The position numbers and the translations under genes were made by a program. Shown one piece after another: positions 55,015 to 64,000 of a stretch of 64,000 bases of DNA; the first letter of the stretch is position 1, and every line of letters begins with the position of its first letter. The notes beneath the pieces were generated by a model, which was not told the DNA's origin, searched no databases, and worked only from the letters and a program-made list of their open reading frames with translations. This DNA comes from Cinnamomum chago (taxonomy: Eukaryota > Streptophyta > Magnoliopsida > Laurales > Lauraceae), in assembly GCA_038049695.1 (NCBI GenBank), contig CP142457.1:21094501-21158500 (forward strand). The letters run 5' to 3'.

Positions 55015-57105
55015 ATTCGGCGAGAGGTCCCTGAACATTTCATTTTATTGCCTTAGGTCCACAATCTTTTTTTATAGTGTGAAAGGTCCTTTTTCCAAAT
55101 TTGAAAACTTAAAGTGTCTAATTTACCCTTTCTTCAAATCATATCCCATGATTAGTGGGATAAGCCATTAATAATGGTCAACTACCATTAAATTAGTCAC
55201 GATTAATAAAATTCCATTAATGAGATTTTCAAATAAAGTTCAAAAAAAGGAAACAAATTTCAAATAAATTTCTAAAAATGAAATAAATTTCAAACACGCA
55301 AATAAATCTCAAAATATCCAAATAAATTTCAAAAGACGAAAATAAATTTAAAAAAATGTAAATAAATTTCAAAAGACGAAAATAAATTTCAAAAGATGTA
55401 AATAAAATAAAAAAAACAAAATTAAACTCTAAAAAAACAAAAACTAATTTAAAAAAATACAAATAAATTTGAAATAACGCAAATAAATTTCAAAAAATGC
55501 TATAATATCAAAAGAACATAGAGAAATTTAAAAAGATGCAAATAAATTTCAAAAAATCTAAAAATCTTCAAAAGATGAAAATCAATTTTAAAAGATCCAA
55601 ATAAATTTCAAAAAAGTGTAAATAAATTTAGAAAAATGCAAATACATTTGCCACAAACTCGGATAAATTTGTCCAAACTCAGATAAATTTGTCCCATAAC
55701 TCAGATAAATTAGCCAAAACTCAGATAGATTTGTCCAGAACATAAAGAAATTTATTTCAAAACTCAGATAAATTTGCAAAAACTCAGATAAATTTGTTCA
55801 GAAGTCAGTTAAATTTGTCCAGAACTCAGATAAATTTGTCTTAGAACTCAAATAAATTTCCAAAATGAAGATAAATTTGTTAAAAACTCAGATAAATTTT
55901 CCAAGAACTCAATTAAATTTGTCGGGAACTCATATATATTTGCCAAAAACACAGATAAATTTCTCAAAAACTCAGATAGATTTGCTTTTGGGCTTTGAAA
56001 CCAGGTCAAACTTGACCCGACCTCACTTGGACTGGAACCGACCCTCTAGGTCATCTTCTTCCTCCTCTGCGAGATCCGGACTCTACGAGCTCTGCGAGAT
56101 CTGGACTCTTAGAGATCTGGACTCTACGAGCTCCGCCTCTGCGAGATCCAGACTCCGCCCTCTGTGGGACTCCGGTAATTCCTGCGATTCCCAGGCCCAC
56201 CTATTCTTCTTCTTCGTTCTTCTGTTCTGATTCAGAACCAGAACCTGCAACTCAATAAAGACAGCCAGCCTTTGATCTTGATCTCGGCCACCTTGCTTCC
56301 ATCTGTCTCTCAGCCTTTGTTCTGCAACAGAACCGAGACCCATACCCTTTGCCAAAAAAACAACAAATAAAAGCTATCTCTGCAAAACCACTCAGATGGT
56401 ATGGAAATTTATCTGAGTTTGGACAAATTTATCCGAGTTTGTGGCAAATGTATTTGTGTTTTTCTAAATTTATTTACACTTTTTTGAAATTTATTTGGAT
56501 CTTTTAAAATTGATTTTCATCTTTTGAAAACTTTTAGATTTTTTTAAATTTATTTGAGTCTTTTTAAATTTCTTAATTTCCTTTTGATATTATAGCATTT
56601 TTTGAAATTTATTTGCGTTATTTCAAATTTATTTGTATTTTTTGAAATTAATTTTTGTTGTTTTAGAGTTTAACTTTGTTTTTTTAATTTTATTTACATC
56701 TTTTGAAATTTATTTTCGTCTTTTGAAATTTATTTACATTTTTTTAAATTTATTTTCGTCTTTTGAAATTTATTTGGATCTTTTGAAATTTATTTGCGTG
56801 TTTGAAATTTATTTCATTTTTAGAAATTTATTTGAAATTTGTTTCCTGTTTTTTGAACCTTATTTGAAAATTTCATTAGTGGAATTTTATTATTCGTGAC
56901 TAATTTAATGGTAGTTGGCCATTATTAATGGATTATCCCACTAATCATGGGATATGATTTGAAGAAAGGGTAAATTAGACATGAGAATTATATCTAGGGA
57001 CTTCTCGCCAAAATATGTCCAGTTGCATGGACTACAGGCCTTAAAAGAAAAGTTGATGGACTGGAGGCCTTACAAGTCCTATATGAGGGACCTTTCGCTA
57101 ATTAT
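55015..57105. mobile_element. Foldback element with ~570-bp inverted arms
   Basis: The arms, about 55128-55693 and 56402-56985, are near-exact reverse complements. They share the non-repetitive block GTCTAATTTACCCTTTCTTC...GATTAGTGGGATAA and the repeat-rich part. The ends are related: GGCGAGAGGTCCCT at 55019 and, reversed, AGCGAAAGGTCCCT at about 57087-57100. Most of each arm consists of ~20-bp units of the type AAATAAATTTCAAAAGA. The ~700-bp loop has ~25-bp CTCAGATAAATTTGTCC units and a GC-rich unique piece. No transposase and no clear TSD. Transcription would give a long hairpin RNA. Confidence 0.85.
56000..56350. other. GC-rich unique segment in the foldback loop
   Basis: It contrasts with the AT-rich surroundings. 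It holds repeated GCGAGATC(T/C)GGACTC words and could be a captured host fragment. No protein family is recognised on either strand. Confidence 0.4.
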
Positions 57106-59154
57106 CTCTAAAAAAAATAGATGCATGCAATGTAATTCATATATTGCACTCAACTTAGTCTCCAATTAGGAAAAAAAAAACCCTCTCCAAGCCAAGAGCT
57201 CTAGCCAAGAAAATCCCAAAATCATACCAAGCTCCCAAATCCTCTATATCTATGGCTCCTACACCCAAATCCAAGGGAGAAATAAGGATTAGGTCTACAT
57301 TCTAAGAAGAATTCATCAAAAGAGCTAGAGATGAAATTAGGGTTTGATACTCACTGTTAAGTCAAAATCTTAGACAAAATCCCGAGAGTACTCTCGCTAG
57401 AGCGAGAATTCAGCTCACTATAGCGAGAGAAGAGAAGTAAGCCCAGTTAGATCCGAACTCTATGGTATAAATTACAAAGACTTGAAATACTCAGCGGATT
57501 ATAATTAGAAGTCTTATGCATGTATTTGTGGCTATAAATTGGGCGTTTCTCTCAACCCAAAGGGACCACCGCCTCTCTCATTAATCTGAGTAAGAGATAT
57601 CTAAGAGAGAGAATTATTCTTTAGAGTCATTGAGAGATTGTTTTGAAAGGTTGCTCTAAGAAGGTTTGAAGCTTCTACTTCTTTGTAGAAGATTGTGCAT
57701 CTTGGTTTCAAGGTAATTGAAGGAGGATCAAACACAGGGAGCGGTGCACGGCGGGTTAGTCGTGGCGATAAGAGAAGTTGTGTAAGAACAACTACAATCC
57801 TTAGGTCGACATACTGACTTGGATAAAGGAATTGTGAGTATATCTTGTAACCGTTCAATAGTGATTGGTTCTTCTGATCGTGATTTTTCTCCCGAAAAGA
57901 GTTTCCACGTTAAATTCGTGTCTGCCTTCTCGTGGTGATTGATTGGTAGATATATTTGTTAGGTCTATCTTGTTTGGTTGTTTACATCCGCTATGCATTG
58001 GTTATTATAGTAGCTTACTCATCCCATTCTAGTAACTTTGACTTACCTCAAATGAAAGAGAAAAAAGAGAGAGATCCAAGGAGAGATAAGAGAAGAGGGC
58101 TTGAGATCTTGTCTTTATATAATCCTTTAATGAATTCTCCAAAGGAATGGCAAATGAGTGAATTTGAAAATGAATCTTTGTAGGATAGTTGCAGTTGGTC
58201 TTGTTACTAAAGAGGGAAAGGTCAAATGACTAAAATACCCTCTACTTAAGTATAATAATAAGAAGTAAGGGCAATGACAGTTTGGGAAACTCAAGGGAAA
58301 TCTTCCTTTCCTCCCAAGGACCATACAACTAACCTAATCAAAACCAAGGGCCTTGCCTCTCAAACGCTCTAAAATTTCAAATACCCTTATAACACTGCCA
58401 AAAATCTGAAATGACCCTTTAAACTTTACGACTAAGCCCAAAACCACTAATAACACCTACAACTAGGCATCTACCCCATTTAAACACCCACAAAACAATA
58501 TCAAGCACACATAATTAATATAAATATAGCTAGAAAAGGCTGGGACCTTACACGTTGCTCTCCTTAATCACATTAGGAACATCTATCAAATTACGTTAAA
58601 AATAAATTACAATGAAAGAGACTCTAACACCCACATCCAATGTTCCTTGGTTTGTTTCTGGAATTGGAGATGAGCTCTGGCAGTGGCAAGAAATAGGGGC
58701 TTAAAACTCATCTCACTAGAATAAATGAAGATTTGTGGCTTGAAATATTTCATGCTGGGCCTTTCTCTTCTAAAATAACACTGATCAAAATTAAGGTTTC
58801 AGTCTTTATATAATATATGTGAAATACTCATATAAACTTGATTGGATTTGTCTCTTGAAGGCAGTAAGACTTGCATGTCTTCTAAACAAGGATGCTTTCT
58901 ACGAGGGAGAATTTTCTTCCATGAGCATATGCGTGGCGAATGATTGAACCATTGAAATTCATTTAATATTTGAGATTTTTTTTAACATTAGGGTATTTAC
59001 TAAGTTATTTTAAATCAAGCCGTGCATCAAATCATCTATTTATGAATGAAATAAAATTTGATTATACATATATTAAATAAAGTATTGGCTATTTTGATTA
59101 TATGTTTGGTTTTAAATAATCAAATAATTTGAGAGAAAAATGCATTAGTTTGTG
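57106..59154. other. No gene; possible copia LTR fragment at 57360-57960
   Basis: GCTAGAGCGAGAA, then GCACGGCGGGTTAGTCGTGG and GTGTAAGAACAACTAC resemble the R/U5 part of copia (SIRE-like) LTRs. I could not find LTR ends, so this is only a hint. The rest shows nothing recognisable. Confidence 0.3.
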
Positions 59155-60321
59155 TTTTTTTTTTTTTTTTGCTGGAAAAGAGGGATATATATTAAGCACA
59201 CAACAAAATAGAATAGAACAAACCACAGCCAGACCTCAAAACAGACAACAGAGACAATAAAAAGAAATTAGGACACAAACACGACAACATATAGACCATC
59301 CAACAACTACCAAGACCAACTCCTACTGAAGACTACCCTTAGATGCTTGCATTATACCTACTACGTACTACTGAAGACTAACCCTTAGATTCTTGCTTTA
59401 TACCAATGAAGTAGGCAAACATTACGAAAGGCACCATTCAGTAGTTGCTTTTGGAAGTGGATCCTATATCATTCACCGAAACGGTGCCATTCTGTTGACA
59501 CATTCAAATGATAAAAGTGAAGAAGAAGCTTGAGTACATTGTTGAGAGAACTTGAATAGGCGTTTAGTAACTTATGGCAGCTTGTAAATCTTGGAGATAT
59601 TGTTCCTGAGCAACAAAGGGAAGAGAAGCTGGGAACAAAGTTGGTGATTGGAAATTCATCTTTGCTAATAGATCCGCCGCTCTGTTTGCTGACCGTTTGC
59701 AGTATTTACCTCCCACCATTGGACATTTGTTAGCGTCTGAATTACCCTTTTCCAACTAATCATGCACAACCATGAGAGCTTCCCATATTTTTGTAGCGAA
59801 TTCACAATTGTGAGGTAGTCCCCTTCAATAATTATATGTCGGAGTTTTAGCATTTTATAGATCTCCGGCCCTTCTAGAAGAGCATGAAGTTTAGTATCAA
59901 GGGCGTCTGTCGGGTTACCTCCCTACAAAACCTATGATAAGAGTCTCCACAGAACTCCTGTTGATGCCTCCAACTCCTAGTAGCCATGGGTTGAAGGAGC
60001 CATCAAAATTTATCTTAACATCGTTACCTGGCGGTGGTAGCCATATGTCTTGAGGGACACCTGAAGAATTAACTGTCATGGAAATGAAGTAAGAATAATT
60101 CCACTTATGAGGAGCAAATAAAGTTTTGAGTTTCACTGAGATGGGAAATATTGGGGAATTATTAAAAACATGGTCGTTTCTTATTTTCCACATAAACGAG
60201 GCGGCAAAAATACTAGCCATGATGGAAGGGCTAGATGGCTTTAACCAGAATCACTAAGAGTAGCTTTTGAAGTTGGCTAGAGTGTCTTTTAATTGAGGAA
60301 AAGATTACCAAATGGACCTTG
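59155..60321 (-). mobile_element. LINE tail with RNase H, cut by a CACTA element
   Basis: A 16-T run at 59155-59170 is the minus-strand poly-A. Reading minus, the end of a zf-RVT type region (SIFAASFMWKIRNDHVF) is followed by an RNase H-like domain (VKINFDGSFNPWLLGVGG, then IIIEGDYLTIVNSL and RAADLLAKM-type sequence), with a stop and frame changes. The upstream part ends where the CACTA element starts (60325), so the rest may lie beyond the window. No TSD could be matched. Confidence 0.75.
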
Positions 60322-60339
60322 ATACACTACTAGAAAAAA

Positions 60340-60945
60340 GGGTTTTTATATCGGTTGCAAAAACTGCCCTATATCGGTTTTTCATATAACCAATATAATA
60401 TCTTCAGTCAAGGTTTTTTATATCGGTTAATATTTTTTATATCGGTCAATTTTTTTTTATATCGGTTATACAGAAACCGACATAATAATCTCTATATATA
60501 ATATCGGTTAGATAAATATGTGATATTAATTGCAATCTTTTATATCGGTTATTATAAAACCGATATTATATACACATATTTTATATCGGTTGTATACACA
60601 TATTTTATATCGGTTATTATAAAACCGATATGATATACACATATTTTATATCGGTTGTATACACATATTTTATGTTGGTTATTATGGAACCGATATTATA
60701 TATACATATTTTATATCGGTTATTATGAAACCGATATTATATACCCAATGATTTTACATCGGTCTTCAAATCCCTTAATCCCTCCCTTTTCAGCACGTCC
60801 TGCGGCTAACCGCCAGTGCACCTGCGGCTAATCGTCAGTTCACATGCGGCTAACCGCTAGTGCACCTGCGGCTAGCCGCCAGTTATATATAGATATTTTA
60901 TATCGGTTATTATGAAACCGATATTATATACCCAATGATTTTGCA
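60340..60945 (+). repeat. Subterminal ATATCGGTT repeats of the CACTA element
   Basis: More than 15 copies of TATATCGGTT or its reverse complement AACCGATAT, many paired as small hairpins separated by TATT or TATTATAAAA. Spacing is often 30-65 bp with ACACATATTTTATATCGGTT units. In En/Spm such repeats bind the TNPA-type protein. Confidence 0.85.
60801..60882 (+). repeat. Four GC-rich ~20-bp repeats (GCGGCTAACCGCCAGT)
   Basis: Four imperfect copies of TGCGGCTAACCGCCAGTKCA. Each contains the small palindrome GCGGCTAACCGC. They sit between two blocks of ATATCGGTT motifs. Confidence 0.8.
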
Positions 60946-63900
60946 TCCGCGCGGGCTCAGTGGATCTTTCCCTCTTTTTTTTTCCTTCCCTCCCTTCTTT
61001 TTCTTTCTCCATCATTCCTTCTTTCCTCTTACTCTCGCTCTCTTCTCTCCTCACTCTCGCCTCTCTTCCCAGCGCCTCTCTCCCTCAGAAAACCCCTTTC
61101 CTCTCACTCTCGTTCTCTTCTCTCCTCACTCTCGCTCTCTCTGCTCTTCTCTCACTCTCGCTTTCTCTACTCTCTCTCTGCTCTCCCTGTCTCTCTCGCT
61201 CACTCTCGTTCTCCGGAGAAGAAGAAGACGACGACGAAGAGGAAGAAGCTGCTCTTCCAGCGCTGTGCAGGTGCCAGGTACATCACGTTCTTTCCTTTCT
61301 TTTTGTTTCGTTTCTTTCTTTCCCTTTTCTTCTGTTGTTACTGTTTTCTGTTCTCTCTCTCTCTGTTTTTTTTTTTTTGTTCTGTTTTCTCACGATCTCT
61401 GCTGTTGTTCTGTATTTTTTTTCCTTACTGTTTTTCTTTCCCTGCTGTGTTTCTGCTGTTTTTTTTTCCTGCTGCGCTTCTTCACAATGTTGTTTTGTCC
61501 CTACTGTTTCGTGCTGCTGTTTTTTTTTCCCTGCTGTGCTGCTGTTTTCTTTCTATTGCTGCTGTTCTTTTTGTTTTTCTGCTCTGCTGCTACATTTTTT
61601 CTTTTCTGATGTTTCTTGTGCTGCTACTGTTTCTTTTCTTTTTTGTTTTTTTTTGTTCTGCTGCTACATTCTTTTTTTTTTTTGGTGATCTCTGCGTCTG
61701 GTCTTGACAGTGTTCTTACTGCTGGGGTTTTTTTTTTCGTGCATTGTGTTCTTTCTATTGCTGCTGCTACATTCTGTTTTTTTTTTTCATGCATCCTTCA
61801 ATTTCTGCTGCTTTTTTTTTCCCCTGCTGCTGATCTGAATGCTGCTGCTACTGCTGTTTCTTTCTATTGCTGTGATCAGTTTCGTGCATCATGCTGTTTC
61901 TTTCTAAGCATTAGAGTGAAAGGTCTCGTCACTTTGGAATCCCCTTTTTGGAATCCAGCAAAGTAAGCCTTTTGAGCTGCTCAAAGGTCTCATCTTTTCT
62001 CATCACTTTGGAATCTCCTTCTGTAGCTAAGCAATTAGTTGCTTGTGGATTTGTGGTTTCTTATATTGTACATTAATCTCTATTTTTTATTCTGTATGAA
62101 GGCTACAACTCAATTGATTTGAAACCCAAAATCTCAATCCATTGCTACTGGTTTGTGCGATTTCTTCACTTTCATTGCTTGAGAAAGGATTTTGTTTTTA
62201 TTTCTATAAAATCGATCCAGAGAACATCCACAACACTTCCTTCAACCAGTTCCTTACAAGTAGGTACGTTTCTCTCTATCTCTGTCTCGATGTACTCCTC
62301 AAGTTTTATTTATAACTCTGTTTCTTATTTGTATTATGCTTTATATAAGTCTTGGAATGCCTGATGGAAAGATGTTTGCTTAATTGCCTATAAGAAGTTT
62401 GATGCATTCAATTATTTCTTCTGATTTTATATTGATGATTTTGTTTTTCTTTATAAAATAATTAAAGCATCATATTCTTGATTTCTTTATAATTTTGAAG
62501 TTGTGGTCAAATAACTATTTTGAGTGAATGGTGTTTGGTTAAATGCCTGAAATAAATAAAAACTTTGTTAGTTGAAGTTTCATTAGTTCCATTGTTTTTC
62601 TTCAATTTATTTATATTTTTAATTAAAGTTATTTTTCCAATAAAATATAGAACTCAAATTGAGACTTAAACTTACCAAAATGACAAATCTTTAGGACTGA
62701 TGAAGACAAAAAAGAAAAAAATACATATTTTTAACACTTGTAGAAAATTTCACCAGTAACTGTAGTCTCTATTATACTATAATGCTTATAATGCTAAGGG
62801 GTCTGACCAATTAAAGGGAAGATATAAATTGCTTAACATATTGGAAATAAGACTGAAATTTATCTATTTCTGATAGTAACGTATGTCGTATGCCACTATG
62901 TAGTTATTCAAAAACAATACAATTACATAATAACATGTTCGCAGATACTTTGTAAATTGGATAGTATTAATGGTCCTTCAAAATTGTGCTTTATTGTTTC
63001 TTAAAATGAGAAATGGAAATAGAGCTGCTCATATGACAGTTATTTGGATTATTATCTATCCAGTTACTGGTGTTGCACAGTGTGACCATGTTCCAAGCAT
63101 CCAACCATGACCTTTGTAGCTTTAGATTGCTCTTTGTTTTCATGATATATCTAGCATCAGACTTTTTATATTAATTGGTATGTGCAAGAACTCACCTCAT
63201 GACACCAACGAACATGTGATGTCCTTTGACCCTGTTTTGATCTAAGGAACTTTCTTGCTATACACTAAGTTCTCCTCTAACTCTATTTACATTTATTATA
63301 CAACTCTCATTGATTACACTCATTTCATATCAGGGGTACTCAACTCAATATTTTATCTTTTTCCTCAAGGGGCTTGTGATACTTATAATGCAATATTTGG
63401 ATTGGAGTTTAAACGGTGACCCTGGTCCCTATAACAAGATTATAAAACAATTGCTTCAATGGAAAGAGATAAAATGACTCTTCGTCTTTTATAAATTGAA
63501 ATAGTTTTCTCGGACAAGAGATGGTGAAATTTGTGAAAATATAGTCATTAATTGGATCACACCTATCATAGGCTCATGGATTCCATTCACTACATGTCAA
63601 CAAATAATAAGTGATGATTGTTTCTGAATTGATTTTGACATAATGCAATACTGACATGCTAATTATTGTGAGTTCTGATCTAATTGACCTAATTATCGAG
63701 CTGCAATATTTTAACTTTGAAGAAACTATGCTACAGCACTTGAACAATCTTGAATGCATAACTACCATGGTGATTTAAGCAATAACAAGTGATGGAATGG
63801 AATGCTTTCTTTTGGTCTTTTTCGTTAGGGGCTTAGGACATCTTTTCATTGAAGTGGTCTTCACTTTTCTTGAGTTTCTATGAGATAATGGAGCTTGGAG

Positions 63901-64000
63901 GTTAGTTTGATCTATTGTGTGAATTTTTATTTTTATTTTAGGTTTTGAAATTTTTGGTGGTGCCTATCACATCATTTTTATTAAAGTGGTCTTCATTTTT

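Larger units (their letters stand above)
60325..64000 (+). mobile_element. Left part of a CACTA (En/Spm) transposon
   Basis: It begins CACTACTAGAAAAAAGGG, the diagnostic CACTA terminus, preceded by ATA as the possible 3-bp TSD. Subterminal ATATCGGTT repeats follow. From 60960 to 61250 there is a CT-rich leader, then a possible splice donor after GTGCCAG (about 61276) and T-rich intron-like DNA. No transposase domain is visible up to 64000, and no matching TAGTAGTG end was found. So either the element continues outside the window or its right end is diverged. Confidence 0.7.

Noticed and set aside
55229..56899. Two similar Phe/Leu-rich frames, 55229-55462 (minus) and 56633-56899 (plus)
   Set aside because: They are the same low-complexity arm of the foldback element read on opposite strands.
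60935..61966. Several long Ser/Leu/Phe/Cys-rich frames (116-242 aa)
   Set aside because: They arise from CT-rich and T-rich non-coding DNA of the CACTA leader. Overlapping frames are all equally open and have no domain.

Overview
This is flowering-plant nuclear DNA. The evidence is a spliced desiccation-related (PCC13-62-type) gene, relics of the plant-only FAR1/FHY3 and DUF247 families, plant-type LINEs with a zf-RVT domain, Ty3/gypsy elements of the Tat lineage with two RNase H domains, and Tourist, hAT and CACTA DNA transposons. I cannot name the species. Most of the window is nested repeats. I see only one apparently intact host gene (41511-42862).

Layout. 1-3192: decayed gypsy integrase split by a 2.0-kb solo LTR. 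3193-7784: A-rich DNA without a recognisable gene. 7785-15300: a decayed Tat-type element with an LTR-like part, a protease, a G-patch and RT/RNase H. It is interrupted by a 2.2-kb solo LTR (TSD CTTCG) and a Tourist MITE (TSD TAA). About 15300-20567: an LTR and 3' UTR of a related Tat element on the minus strand, split by a second solo LTR of the 2.2-kb family (TSD TTAAT). 21071-23360: FAR1-type pseudogene.

25481-37286: a complete young Tat retrotransposon of 11.8 kb with 715-bp LTRs differing at 4 positions, TSD AATAG and one open 2086-aa gag-pol frame. Three things stand out in it. There is a 363-bp in-frame duplication of the integrase zinc-binding region. There is a 49-bp tandem array ordered as 147-bp trimers. 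There is also a three-exon antisense gene between pol and the 3' LTR.

37990-38490: DUF247 relic. 39894-41017: 5'-truncated LINE with a 15-bp TSD. 41511-42862: PCC13-62-like gene. 43309-46164: probable solo LTR. 47930-51660: a ~203-bp tandem array interrupted by a hAT MITE (TSD CCTTGAAA) and a third 2.2-kb solo LTR (TSD CTGAA). 52770-53650: LINE RT relic. 55015-57105: a long foldback element with ~570-bp arms. 59155-60321: LINE tail. 60325-64000: left part of a CACTA element running off the window.

The repeats can be dated relative to each other by nesting: the Tat relics are older than the 2.2-kb solo LTRs and MITEs inside them, and the 11.8-kb Tat element is probably the youngest large insertion. 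No tRNA, rRNA, CRISPR array or prokaryotic feature was seen.
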